DNA of 64,000 nucleotides, taken from contig JAEMWC010000077.1 of assembly GCA_016490735.1 (NCBI GenBank), positions 502,501 through 566,500 of the forward strand, given 5' to 3'. Source of the stretch: Pachyseris speciosa (lineage: Eukaryota > Cnidaria > Anthozoa > Scleractinia > Pachyseridae). Below are positions 32,938 to 44,359 of this stretch, one piece after another. A model generated the notes under the pieces. The model had not been told where the DNA came from. It ran no database searches and saw nothing but the letters and a program-made list of their open reading frames with translations. The position numbers and the translations under genes are program-made. Each line of letters begins with the position of its first letter. Position 1 is the first letter of the stretch.

Positions 32938-33027
32938 AGACAGTTTTACGGCACCCTGCTCCAAATTGTCCCAATTAAGGTGACCTCTTATTTCATTCTC
33001 GGAAGCCAATTCAGCATTGTTATCGGT
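32938..33027 (-). pseudogene. Copy D of the secreted-protein array: exon 1 fragment
   Basis: The minus-strand translation includes DNNAELASENE and HLNWDNLEQGAVK, clearly homologous to the end of exon 1 in copy B. A stop (TGA) replaces the region of the second cysteine, the leader is missing and no donor follows. A separate piece of the same exon (ATTGTTATCGGTTTTGTAGC) lies near 33163-33182 after about 130 inserted bases. Confidence 0.65.
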
Positions 33028-33189
33028 TGAATTAAATAAAAATGCAGGCCATATGCTCCTGATGGTTTAAGGCTTGTCACAACCAAGGAATCTTCAAATT
33101 TCACTTTTAAAATTCCTTTTAACTTGATCACGTGAACAACCACGCCCCATGTTATATGAATTGTTATCGGTTTTGTAGCACACAGGGAG

Positions 33190-34315
33190 TCGCAAGTTTT
33201 AAACGACCTTGCTTACTGCTGGTCTCTCATGACTCAATGAAAATGTTCTTTATTTAGTAGTCTGGAACTTTATAAGTTGTATGGCCGTGGGGGTCTCGAT
33301 GGTAAAAGCTTGATGTTTAATAAATGACATGTCTGTTACACATAGATAGTAAATCGTCAGTTAGGGTTTACAAAAAGCTCCCAGTGCAATAAGCAACTTT
33401 CACGATGGCGTCATTTGACTGCAACTGCCAGAATGTAGCTTGTTTTTTTCCCCTTTCCTATTTAAATATTGTAATCCTAGCGAGGGATAAAAATTGCAAT
33501 AGCTCTAAGTAGCATGAGAAATCCAAAACCTGAATGATTCTGTTAGTTGTAGTCAACTGGCGTCATCAAGCAAATGTCCAATTGAGGATTATTTTTAAAA
33601 TATTGTTACTGACTTATAAGGTTCTAAATGGACTGGCACCCAGCTGTATACCCTAGACTGGGATACCAGGATTCATGCCGCGTAATATTAAACAATTATT
33701 GGACGAGCTTGACCAAAATATCGTGATTTGTCAGTGGCGAGTAGTTTAATTGATCTGCGAGACACTGACAAATAACGATATTTTGCGAAAAACGAGTTCA
33801 ATAATAGTTTTATCATTCGATCACCGAGCTTGTTTTTCATAATTATTTTCGGGAAGCGTGAAACGATCTGCCATTTTTCACTGAATTTGAAGAGCTTGGA
33901 CGCGTGGACAAATCTACGCATGAGCAGAATATTATTTGCAGCAAAATCACAGTTGGACGGTACTGCGCATGAGCAGACCATTATTTGTAGGCAGTTATTT
34001 GTAGGTCACGTGGTAGGCTCTGGGCCGATGAAATGGAAGGGAAAAAAGTATCGAAAGATAAATAGATTTAGCCAAGCCTAAAAGCGGAGCTAAACGATTA
34101 TTATTTTTCTTACTGGTATTGAGCAACATCGCTTGGCTTTCCTTACGCCAATAGTTTGTTTAGAGCAGTACGCAGGAATTGACCGCGGTTCAAAAACCTT
34201 AAAATACTACAAGAAAACAATATACGACGCGTGTGTTTGTTCGAAAACAAATTTAGCAATCAAAGAACGATCAAATATTTTCATCCAACATCGTTGGACT
34301 AACATGTTTGACGGT
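33190..34315. other. Repeat-derived stretch without a gene
   Basis: About 33200-33650 is similar to 37040-37450, including CAGTGCAATA near GCAACTTTCACGATGG and a short LINE fragment (33597-33650). About 33690-33800 contains an inverted repeat (CAAAATATCGTGATTTGTCAG near its inverse). No coding frame is credible. Confidence 0.4.
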
Positions 34316-34939
34316 TTAGCCACCTCTCTCAATACTGCATTTAAAAGGCGTTCCATGTTTGATCAAGATCAAACACGTTCTTCCAACATTTCGCTTTACG
34401 AACAAACGATCTTTGCTGTAGCTTCTCTGAGTAGTTGACTTCTTTGGTGTGCAAGAACGGATCGATTTCCATATGCAGTTTGTGTTGTTTTTGTTATTCT
34501 GAATTTGCTGATTTACATATTCTCTTTCTGCAAGCCGAATTTCTCTCTTGACCTCGCGGCAGCAGATCTTATATTGCAGCCAGGCATAGGAATCTTTGCT
34601 TTTCTTAGCAATTTTCTTCCAATTATCTCTTGTTCTCATAAGCTCTCGAATTTCCTCGGTGACATAAGGATTTGGACGCCCAGGAATTTTCATCATTTTG
34701 ATCGGTGCATGTTTATCCAGGATATCATTGAATAAGAAGTTAAAAGTATATAGTTTGTCCTCTGCATCATCAAAAATATCCAGAAAGGACAATGGAGCTT
34801 CAGACATATCTTTATAAAACCGATCAGCTGCATATCCCTTAAAACTTCTCCCAGTCATATATGTCAATTTACGGCGTTCCTTCTTTATCCGAAGAACAAC
34901 ATAGGGAAGATCATGGTCGCTTATTGAGCTAAAAATCAT
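34316..34939 (-). pseudogene. CR1/L2-like LINE fragment: end of endonuclease and linker to RT
   Basis: SDHDLPYVV is the end of an APE-type endonuclease (SDH motif). GRPNPYVTEEIRELMRTRDNWKK and the basic segment REVKREIRLAEREYV are typical of the stretch before the RT. The RT itself is absent, and the last 40 residues read into unrelated sequence. The opposite-strand frame at 34133-34438 is a shadow. Confidence 0.75.
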
Positions 34940-34954
34940 ATATAGTGATAGGGC

Positions 34955-35310
34955 ATACTCCTGTCTGTAGTAGGACCAAAACTATGGAACAAATTATTAT
35001 TAAATATCAGGCAGTCATCATCAGTAGCCGTATTTAAAACTAAGTTCAAGACTTGTCTTTTTAAGGACTTATTCGATATGTAATTTTTTTAACCTGAAAT
35101 CAGGCTCTATTTTCATTTCGTTGGTATTGTAGCGAGCGCCGTAATAAAAGGACATAAGAGCGATGCTTCAATTGGGCCTGATCGAAGGTTAGTAATTTTT
35201 ATAAGTTTTTAGTATGTTATTTCTATTTGCATTGTAAAGCGCCATGGACAAGTAATGAATATGGCGCTCAACAAATGATTTTATTTATTTATTTGTTGTT
35301 ATTAATCTAC
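34955..35310 (+). pseudogene. LINE 3' end, opposite orientation
   Basis: Codes VVGPKLWNKLLLNIRQ then VFKTKFKTCLFKDLF, the extreme C-terminus of a CR1/L2-like LINE. A 3' UTR with TGTAAAGCGCCATGG and TATGGCGCTC follows, then TTATTTATTTATTTG. Confidence 0.7.
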
Positions 35311-35429
35311 TTATTGATTTAACGGGTACCTTTACAGCTGATAGGTCTTCGTTATTGTCGCAGAGTAGGTCCCCGGCTAGACTGACGGCTAAAGAATGAA
35401 ACAAAGCATTTTATCAGAAAGGTCTTGCG

Positions 35430-36540
35430 CTATTAGCTGAAGACATCACGTGTGAACGATTTGAAAAAACCTGACTCCTGATCTTCGCTTCAAAAATCCC
35501 TACCTTTTTAATTAGAATTCGTTATTAAACGGTCAGGAGAATATCGCTCTATCGGATCACCGCGCTTCTGGCAGGAAGCAGGCTTCCACGCAATATTGAT
35601 TACAAATTTTCACAAAAGCAAATTTGGCTTGAAAGAGATTAATCAAGTGGTTGCTTGGTTTTCTTTGAGCGATCAAGAAATTGTTAGTCAGAAAGCTCCG
35701 CAAAGCAAGCAAATTCACATCATACATTAATCTCTGTTTTTAAATCACATTAACCCATTTTACGAGGCAATATCTTATCGTAAGAAAACAATCGAACAAG
35801 TGGATAGAGCCTTTTCTGTTTAGCTATTAGATCGAAACGACTTGGACGCTAACTTTCTACGCGGTTAATTTGAGCGCGTTCTGAACCAATAGTAGGATTC
35901 ATGCTTACGTCATTGTTTACATTTTTGCTCATTTGTATACGGCTTTGCTTACAGAAGGAAACATGTTAGATGTGATTTGACTCCAGACAGCTAAAGAGCT
36001 AGTCAAATTTGATATATTGTGAAATTTTTAGGTCTTTAGGTGTAGTATTCAAGGATATACTGTCTTCCAAAAACTGCAAAATTTCTGGGTGGCAAAAGAA
36101 CTAATGAGCTCATACATTCTTTGCAAAATGTTGAGTTTTTAAACCCGCGTTGCACAAAAAGTATTCAATACATGAGGCTCATATTCATTGGCAGAGTTAT
36201 TCATACTATGACCTTTCAATATTCAGAACTGATTTATTTGTAGCTCCATCAGAAACTGAATTGTTCATGCTAATGAGGCAAATATTGTAAACAAGGATTC
36301 CCTATATCACGGCTTCATGCATGAATAAACATTACATCTCCGAGACAATTTAATGTAAACTGTGTTGGTTTGGTTCAGTTTTTTTGTTGTTTTTTACCAA
36401 CTTTTATTTTACCAAAACGATTTAACTATACATGCCTTAACTTGATTGCGCCAAGACCCAGCATTACGTCTTAGAAGCATTCAGAACGTTTCCACTGATA
36501 ACATTAGCAAAAAATATCCAACATAAGTTACGTTACATCC
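35430..36540 (-). repeat. Inverted, decayed copy of the array upstream region
   Basis: CACGTGTGAACGATTTGA at 35448 is the inverse of the block edge near 3051-3068. Inverse matches continue through 35640-35720 (compare 2780-2850), and 36340-36440 matches the inverse of about 2440-2580. The order is kept, so a promoter-side segment of the array was copied in opposite orientation. No plus-strand exon of the family was found downstream of it. Confidence 0.55.
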
Positions 36541-36544
36541 CTTA

Positions 36545-36815
36545 TTAGTATATACAACACAAGTGAATATTGTTTTTCGGGCGCTCTGATTGGTTACCTC
36601 GGAGGTTATTAGCAAATAGCACGATTCACCTCCGAGCAGCCGGGGCGCGAGATTTTAAAAATTTCAGACCGCTTGTCGGTATATTGTCACACATAAAGTA
36701 ATATTTTGGTCCGCTTGTTACTCAGCTTGTGTGCTTTATACTAAAATAATTATTCACCTCACTGTCGGTAAATATCCACCACAATTTACCTTCACTTCGA
36801 TGAGTAATTGTTAAC
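36545..36815. mobile_element. TATATACCAC MITE, copy 3 (inverted)
   Basis: Begins TAGTATATACAACACAAGTG and ends near GAGTAATTGTTAA, the reverse of copies 1 and 2. The adjacent 36816-37040 is AT-rich with nothing recognised. Confidence 0.6.
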
Positions 36816-37039
36816 TATTCTCATTCATGATTATGCCGCGAAATTCCGGAGTGCTTGAGTTGGGCAACTCTGTTTACAGTTGTTGAATTATACCAGATAG
36901 TCTCGTGCAGTGCCTCTCTATTTAAGTCATCCGTCTGTTTTAATTCAGGGGCATTTCAAAACAGATACGCAAGCCAGTAAGTTGGGAAGAATTTTCTTGT
37001 ACGTTCATGCTATGTGCTTTTCTTTTCCCGAGTTTTTGC

Positions 37040-37745
37040 TTACTGCTGGTCTCCCATAACTCAATGAAAACGTTCCTCATCCAGCAGTCTGGAAGTTTAT
37101 AAGTTGGATGTCCGTGGGGGTCTTGTTGCGGGTAAAAGCTTGATGTTTAAAATACACATAGATAGTAAATTCATCAGTTAGCGGTTTACAAAAGCTCCCA
37201 GTGCAATAGGCAATTTTCACGATAGCGTCATTTGACTGCAACTGCCAGAATGTAGCTTGTTTTTTACCCTTTCCTATTTAAATATTGTATCCCAGCGTAG
37301 GATAAAAGTTGCCATAACTCTAATTAGCATGAGAAATCAAAAACCTGAACGATTCTGGTAGTTGTAGTCAAATGGCGTTATCAAGCAAATGTCCTCTTGA
37401 GGATTATTTTTAAAAATATTATTACTCACTTAGGCTCCAAATGGACTGGCACCAAGTTACATCAGAGACCTACTGAAGAAGGCCACGTACAAAAAAATTC
37501 AACCAATTTAGAGCACAATAATAAAAAAAAAACACCGAAAAAAGTCACTTTGGCCTTTTTTCCAGCGTGCTCTTCAAATGAGAGTCGTACATTGTCAGCG
37601 TGTGGCTTTCCTTTTGATAGCACCAGTTACTAACTGTGTATACTTCGACTAGTATTTCAACGTAAAAGATAGTCCGCTAACTCCTGCCCCATTTGTCACT
37701 GTACTAACGCCTGCTGCTGCGCAGGCTCTGTAGAAACAAATTGTT
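37040..37745 (+). repeat. Segment duplicated from 33.2-33.65 kb and 25.9-26.17 kb types, with LINE fragment
   Basis: GCTTACTGCTGGTCTCCCAT onward matches 33215-33600. GGCTCCAAATGGACTGGC, then ACATCAGAGACCTACTGAAG, matches the LINE fragment at 25890. AAGATAGTCCGCTAA, then CTGCCCCATTTGT, matches 26090-26120. Frames are broken. Confidence 0.5.
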
Positions 37746-37810
37746 CATATGGAAATCTAAAAATTCACCTGTTGCGCCAGTTGCTAGCTGTGTATACGTC
37801 AAGAGGATAT

Positions 37811-37849
37811 TTAACAACTATTCAAAGAAGTGGAGGTGGCTAGTGATGG

Positions 37850-37925
<76 letters not shown>

Positions 37926-37985
37926 ATATAATATCCACCTCTAGCCACAGACACTGAGGTGAATAGTTGTTTTGGTATATACTTA
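37811..37985. mobile_element. TATATACCAC MITE, copy 4, split by an (AT)n run
   Basis: Left part TTTAACAACTATTCAAAGAA and right part CACTGAGGTGAATAGTTG flank a microsatellite of about 80 bases of AT (37853-37930). Frames through it are artefacts. The region 37990-38640 shows no gene. Confidence 0.6.
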
Positions 37986-38639
37986 AACAGTGAGATAATA
38001 TACACCACAAAAAAACTGATTTTAATTCATATATTCCAGAAACGATTGCAATAATTTTCCCGCGCGCAAGGGACTGAAACAACAATGCGCCCGTTTTCTC
38101 GCTGACAGATAAAATTTCTGAAGACATTTTTTAGTTCTGGTGGCGGAATTCTTCAAATGGAGTTGAAACTCTCTCTGTACATGTATTTGAAACCATTCTG
38201 TAAAAAATATCATTCAACTTTGGTTTTCAAGTGAACAAGTGAGGTTACGCAAGATTAATTTGCATTTGTAAACAAAACCTTTCTCATGATTGGTTTTATC
38301 GATAAACTCCGGGTTAAGACCCATGTTCATCCAAGAGGCCTTGCGCGCGTTTGTTATTGTTTTTAACCGTCTCTATTGTTCATTCTTGCGATCTGATTGG
38401 TTTACCAGATTCTCCCACTGATTTCAAGTGGCGAAACACTTAAAATAACTTATAACAACGAAACGAGAATCGATTTATTTTTCTATATTGCTTTGATTTA
38501 TTTGAATCTGTTTGAGCATACGAAAGACATCAGTTCCTACAAAAACGCTACAAATATGTGTGGTTCATCATTTAAAACTTTCACCGACTGAGGAAGCGAG
38601 GGAAGTCAATCGTTTCGCTTGCATTTACCGCATGTGTAA

Positions 38640-39384
38640 TTCAAGGAACCCACGGAACCAGCGGAACCTACGGAACCTCCTCTAAAATGCTTTAAACAGG
38701 AATACTGACATACCTGAATATGGTTTAAAAACTCCCCAGGGCGTGTAGATCTTTCCGTACCTCATTTAATGTTTTGTTTTATACAAAAATGGTCACTGGT
38801 TTTGACAACTGTCGCCTGTTTGGAAAGTATACTGACTGCGTGGGCCATGGGCAGTATAGTCCAAATGCATTTTTAGATTCCCGTCTAAAAGCGTCTAAAA
38901 CGACAATGCGTCTTTTACTGCAAGCAGTTTAGCCTGCGTTACGATTCAATGCTGCCTTAACGTGCAGTGTGACCTCAGTCAGAGAGACTGTTAAAATACC
39001 TATTTCTACATTTTAATCAAATTTCCCAATTTTGCAACTTATTTTAAAATCGCTAAATCACTCGCCTACCGTACCGTTTCCTCTTCTCCTCATTACATCC
39101 CCCAAAAATGTTCCTTCACATTTCTCTAATAATGCTTTTTGCTGTCGAACCAGAAGTAATGAATTCTGCGTTTTTGTGTTGATTGTATTCTTTGTGTTCG
39201 TTTCGAAGTGTTGTAACGAATCAAAAACAATTATTTGCTCTCAATTGTTGATTCATGGTGCTCATTACCTAATACGACAAAAACACAGGAAACGTCTAAT
39301 TCGTACTTTTTGCTGGAGAGTTTTAAGCCATGTTTTAAGCAGTTTAGAGGCGGTTCCGTAGGTTCCGCTGGTTCCGTGAATTAG
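38640..39384. mobile_element. Non-autonomous element with GGAACC-rich inverted ends
   Basis: Left end CACGGAACCAGCGGAACC, then TACGGAACCTCC; right end is its inverse (GGTTCCGTAGGTTCCGC, then TGGTTCCGTG). The arms remain similar for about 45 bases (CTCTAAA, then GCTT). AATTCA lies outside on the left and AATTAG on the right. No transposase inside. Confidence 0.65.
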
Positions 39385-41130
39385 ACATGCTGTGCATTTA
39401 CTAGTATGGCTAACTAAAAGCGACTCGGTAGAGGATTCCAATAATGAAATAAGTTATGTATCAGTCAATTCCAAAAGCGCCCATCCCCCCCCCCCCCACT
39501 CCGGGCATAACCCGGGTATTTGATCCGAAATTTGTCCCGCACGGTGGGGCTTTTGACTTTCGGCTAAACATTGGTCGGCGGTCGCCAGCTAAAGGGTTTC
39601 GCGAAGGTTTCGCGCGCAAATATTCATACATTCACCATGGGAGCCGCTTCGCTCCCTTCACTTCAAGATTCCGCGTAGGTTTTGCATTGTTTACTAAATA
39701 TACAGTTGATATGCCTTTATTCAAAGTTGGAGTGGCGACAAAGGAGTTCGAAAAAGAGTTTTGGCGCACAAAACTTTGGCACTTTTGGAATTGATTGATA
39801 CATTACGTCGCCTTGAATACTCCTAGCCCATATATTTTAATTTTAATGCTCCATAAGGCTTGCCTTATCATTATAGAAATTTCTGGAAGAGAAATAAACC
39901 GCGTTCGACTCGATGGATGCTCATTTATCGGATACCAAACCGCGCTCGAGTCCGGTTCATTCGCAGATAAATTAGAACCGCATGATCAAAATATTCGCCA
40001 AGGTCGAACATCAGTTGAAATCTGGCATATCGCTACGACATATACATGTTCGGAGGTGTCAAATCTTCTCTTTTCTTTGCTTAAAAATACTAGCTAAGCA
40101 AAGTCTGAGACGGGCATCTTCCTTCGGGTTAACTGTGAAGCTCTGTGAACTTCGAGATCATAGGTCATTTGGCAGCGACCACGTATCAACAAAGTAACGG
40201 GACAAAAGTCACGTTTTGCCAGGATAATTACAAAACAAATTCAAGGAGACAACAGCCTGACAATGGAAGACAATATTCCAACACGTCTGTGAAGAATAAC
40301 CTTCAGGTTGACTCCAAACTAAACGAATTTTTAACAAGAGCCCGCCAACAAATAATTGCGCGTTACGCGAAGTTCAACAACAACACCAGCCGTTTATCGC
40401 TGTTTATTTGCCTTTTCCTCACCGCTACGACGACTCTTGTTGAGAATATCGAAGCAAATGAAGAGAGAGAGGATGTTAATAAAACCACGATGACAAAAAA
40501 TAGCGATACTTGGGGAAATAAGCCGGATGAACGAGGATTATTTTCGCAAAATAGCGCTCACTGCCGCATTACCAGAAATCGGCGACATTTTGCTCCCGCG
40601 CGATTGCACGCTGGACACGCGAGTTTCCAAGATGGTGCCTTTTGAGAGAAGGCGTCTAGAGTGACTAAATTAAAGCAATCCTTTACACCAGCGGACTTAT
40701 GCAAAAAAGGCTTGGTTTCTAAGTCAAATTGAATAATGTCAATAATGGCTAGCGAGTATTGAGAACGAGCAGAAACTCTTAACTTTATTTCCGACCTTCG
40801 ACCAGTCTCGGGGAGTGCTTTGCTCAATGAAGCCTAACATCGACTGGCTGCGAATTTTGCACTTTTTCGTTGTGATTTTCTCGGGACTTATCCTTCGTAG
40901 AACCAGTTAAAAGCGCTATTTTTGAAAGCTCATTCTCTAGTTATATTGCTCTAACGTGCGGAAGATTGTCAGAACGAGAAAATGCATTGCAAAATTTGTA
41001 TTAAAGGTGAGTAATTTTACTAAAATCTGACTAAAATGGTGACTGTATAGGGGTCAGTAACCGAAGTCTTTTTATTGAAAATTGTCAGAAGTTTTTAACG
41101 TTGTCAGTCTACAGTGCACCACAAAACATT
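39385..41130. other. Unassigned stretch with a 166-residue frame at 40145-40645
   Basis: Contains a poly-C tract (39485-39500) and a small hairpin (GGGAGCCGCTTCGCTCCC near 39640). The 40145-40645 frame is Asn/Thr/Arg-rich, with one hydrophobic stretch (LSLFICLFLTATTTLV) but no family motif. Codon use gives no support, so I do not call a gene. Confidence 0.3.
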
Positions 41131-41325
41131 CCGTTAAAGGTTAATTTTTCATATGCGACGTGCGGAAAATAAGCAGCATTGCCACCGATAAATTTATCTG
41201 AAGTTTTCTGTTGAAATTCATACATTCTTTAGTAACTTCGGCGGCCATTTTAAAGGCCACGTGACGCCTGACTAAATTATCTCCTGTTAAACGTGACGCG
41301 GATTTCTGATAATGAATGATTTGCG

Positions 41326-41770
41326 TAGGTAGGTAGGTAGGTAGGTAGGTAGGTAGGTAGGTAGGTAGGTATACTTTATTTAAATCAAGAAACACGCTAG
41401 CCCCAACAACACTTAGCTGGTTTCCATGGAGGGCGTGTTTATACGCACATAAAAATGAAACTAAAGCTAATACTACGAGTTAATAATATGATAAATCTAA
41501 AACTACGAAAATTCAGCTAAGAACGAGAACTAACCGTTATAAACTAAATATTAAAAAGTATTAGGATAGCTAGGACATAACTAACACAAGACTATATAGC
41601 ATGACATGACCCAATTACGTTTTGATATATTTATTAAATGAATATATCGATTCCGCTAATTTTGCTTCATTTGGGAGTTGGTTCCAAAGCAGCGCGCCGC
41701 TGTATTTAAAACTTGTTTTTAGAAACTCTCTCTTCGGTTTAGAAAGTGTCAGATCTGTAGCACTATTTCT
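41326..41770 (-). pseudogene. LINE 3' end with (ACCT)n tail
   Basis: Minus-strand translation from 41770 gives NYHLRNSATDLTLSKPKRE and FKYSGALLWNQLPNEAK, the usual C-terminus of a CR1/L2-like LINE. About 240 bases of 3' UTR follow, ending at a tail of 11 ACCT units (41326-41370). The RT is absent. Confidence 0.75.
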
Positions 41771-42139
41771 AAGATGGTAATTAGTCTGGTCAGCATTCCT
41801 TCTACCAAAAGAGTTCCTGAGGTCGGGCGCAGTGTCGTCATTTATTATTTAAACATGTGCGAAATTCAGCGCGGCGCGCAATGCGTCTTGGATGAACATG
41901 GGTCTTTAAAAACATTAACCATTACCTTTAAACACAGCCAAACCAAATTTAGTCGCTTTCTTTGTGTTTTCTTGGACTGCTTTGTCGTTAATTTGGATCA
42001 TTTCTTCGTTTGTCACGGATGCAAACCGGGACGCCATTTTTTTCGAAATTCACACGAGGAAGCACGAAACTCGCGAGTTGCTCGGAGCAAAGGATATTCG
42101 GAGTTTGACTAGCCAATCAGAGCGCGCCTTCAACGCTAT

Positions 42140-43190
42140 CTACTGCTTTATTATATACTAAAAAGGATTGTACGCTAACTCCTGCCTTTATCGGTTTGAT
42201 TAAACATATGCATCACAGGATAATCAAGTCGGCTGAAGATCTCTCTCATGATTTAGAGGTTTCTGTATGGTGGGTGACTATATTGCGTGATATAATGGAG
42301 CACATGCCAAAATTTCGCAATTGCCTCTTTATTTCGGCTCTGTGGATGAATAACTGACGTGTGACCTTCGACATTCAAATGAAAGCTGTTGAAAAATAAT
42401 TTTCTAGAAATTAAACCGAATGCTGTAAAAAGAACTGAGAGTTGAACATCCTCAGCGTGTAGCTTTTTGTTTTGATAGCTCCTCTCGCGATTTTTGTTTC
42501 CCGGTCGAGCAAGACCGTTATAGTGTTATTTATTTACATTTTCATTTACATCATTTTTGAGAAAAAGATTGAAAATTGGAAAAATTGTCAAGATTAAAAA
42601 TGGCCATAGGTTTTGAAGCCCTTCAGTTCTTTATGTTCGTAAGTTGTAGTTAAAGCAGACAGCAAACGTGGCGTCAAGGAACTTAGTAAATAATTGGCTT
42701 TTACTTCGTGCTACTTCAACCCCGAATAAGCGATGTTTACTGACGAGGTTGAATGATCTTTTCTCGTGCGATTGTTTTCTTTGAGAAGCCGAAATCCGCC
42801 TGTACATGAACCTCAGAACAAGACCGAGCGGCAGCTACCATGTCCTGTATTTGTCTGTGCTAATCATCCTCGCAAAGTACAGCAAGGACGCAGCTCAACA
42901 AAGTCGAACTAAAAGCATATACAAGGCGCCTCTGGCGCATATACAAGACGCCTGTCGCTTTACCTGGTGCATCAAATGCACAGTTTCAGTTCAAAACATT
43001 TGAACCAGTAAAGAGAGTTTTCAAAGGGTTTTTTCTGGGCGGCAACTTCACTCAAGAGTGTTTCTGCAGGGCTTCTGATAATTATTATTCATAATTTCCT
43101 AGAGTTGTTCAAGTGCGGAATATTTTTACTGCATATTCTTAAATCTGCTGCCACAATGGCCACTCCTCGCTTAGCTATCCCATCCCATCA
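42140..43190 (+). repeat. Third copy of the 27.5-28.8 kb repeat arm
   Basis: GATAATCAAGTCGGCTGAAG matches 27611, and GAACTGAGAGTT, TCTCGTGCGATTGTTTTC and AAGAGAGTTTTCAAAGGG match the arm of the large inverted repeat. An insertion of about 110 bases (42846-42955) with a repeated GCATATACAAG word is specific to this copy. Confidence 0.65.
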
Positions 43191-43193
43191 AAA

Positions 43194-43244
43194 TGGGGAG
43201 CAGGGATGTTTCAGTGGTGAGAGAACACGCCTTCCACCGATGTG

Positions 43245-43245
<1 letters not shown>
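43194..43245 (+). mobile_element. SINE head fragment
   Basis: GGGGAGCAGGGATGTTTCAG and GTGGTGAGAG, then CCTTCCACC, match the head of the SINE at 1388-1696. It stops before the B box, where PLE sequence begins. Confidence 0.55.
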
Positions 43246-43249
<4 letters not shown>

Positions 43250-43275
<26 letters not shown>

Positions 43276-43861
43276 GGCTGCGTCGGTGGGGGAGTGAAAC
43301 ACGAAAATTGGGTTTATCAACGGAGCTGATAATGTAAATTAACCACCGTACAGGGATTCGATTAACTGACGTTTCGAGCGTTAGCCCTTCGTCGGAGTGA
43401 ATCGAGGAATTGTGGGTTGTGTATGGTTTATATACAGAAAATGGAGCTACGCTATTGGTGGTAACATGGTAACGTGAAAAACAGGAATAAATTAATTGAA
43501 TGAAAAGCGCTCGTTGATACCGTGGGGATTAAGAGTGCCAGTTTGAAAGATCAGTTTTTGCTCGAGATTTTTACGGCTTTCCGTGGTACCTTGATGTAGG
43601 GAAAGGCCGGAGATCGACATGTGTTGTTTGGAATGGTTAGGGGGATTAAAATGCCGAGCGACAGGTTTGGATGCGTCTTTGTCATCTTTCTCGACATCGG
43701 TCACCTAGTCGTCTTCCTGTTTCGCCGATGTATACCTTTTGGCATAATGTGCAGTTTATGCAACAGATAACATTTGCGCAGGTACACGTGAAACGATCAG
43801 TGATCTTAACAGATCGCTTAGGGCCCGAAATTTTCACAAATGTATCAGGTCGATTAAGTTT
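43250..43861 (-). pseudogene. Penelope-like element 3' end: GIY-YIG fragment and tail
   Basis: On the minus strand, CTLCQKVYIGETGRRLGDR is a GIY-YIG core. After a frameshift near 43690 comes DVEKDDKDASKPVARHFN and ESRKNLEQKLIFQTGTL, then NPHGINERFSFN and stop at 43492. The 3' part contains a hammerhead-like core (43366-43399). It differs in sequence from the PLE at 26235, so at least two PLE lineages are present. Confidence 0.8.
43366..43399 (-). ncRNA. Hammerhead-ribozyme-like motif in the PLE tail
   Basis: Minus strand: CTCCGACGA, GGGC-TAAC-GCTC (short stem II), then GAAACGTC. The conserved CUGANGA box has one change (C instead of U). PLEs are known to carry hammerhead motifs in their ends. 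The changed base suggests low or no cleavage. Confidence 0.6.
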
Positions 43862-44310
43862 TTGGAAATTCTAGTCTGTAAAGTTTCGGTTTTGATGGTT
43901 TTGTACTGCGTTCGGTTTTCGGTTTTAATCCAAATTTACTTAAGTTTTTTATTTTATTTTGGATGCTATTTTGAGCGGTATTTCGGTTTCTAGTCGGGAC
44001 CCCAATGCCCCCCTCTTTAAGGAAAAACAATTTATCCAATCGTTATGAAACTTGTGGAGCAATGGTTACCCACTTTACATGCTCTTTCATCTTAAATTTT
44101 GGGCACGAGACCTTTTAACGGTTAAAAATGATTTAAATCTTTAGTCGAAATTAGGGGGTATGGAAAGCTATCATACACAAATCTTTTTCTTCTTTGCTCT
44201 TTTACATGTCCACATCTTAACGGAAACGGTAAATTAAGAAAAATAGGTCACTTGGCATAGAAAACGGTAAGAAACAAGCAAGGCTGGTTACACGGCTAGG
44301 AATATATATT

Positions 44311-44357
44311 TAAACCAATATTTCGGGAGGCACAGCCTTCCTTCATCAGGGTGTTAC
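44311..44357 (-). ncRNA. Hammerhead-ribozyme-like motif with intact core boxes
   Basis: Minus strand: CACCCTGATGA, then stem II GGAAGGC-TGT-GCCTCCC (one mismatch), then GAAATATTGG. CUGAUGA (plus-strand 44343-44349) and GAAA (44321-44324) are both intact. No PLE reading frame is attached within 400 bases, so it may be a solo PLE end. Which partners form stems I and III was not resolved. Confidence 0.55.
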
Positions 44358-44359
44358 AT

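Noticed and set aside
34133..34438. 101-residue plus-strand frame
   Set aside because: Partly the opposite strand of the LINE fragment at 34316-34939 and partly repeat words; no motif.
37741..38127. Frames rich in Ile-Tyr
   Set aside because: Translation of an (AT)n run inside a MITE.
40145..40645. 166-residue frame with a hydrophobic stretch
   Set aside because: No motif, unusual composition, no neighbouring splice pattern; treated as unassigned repeat sequence.
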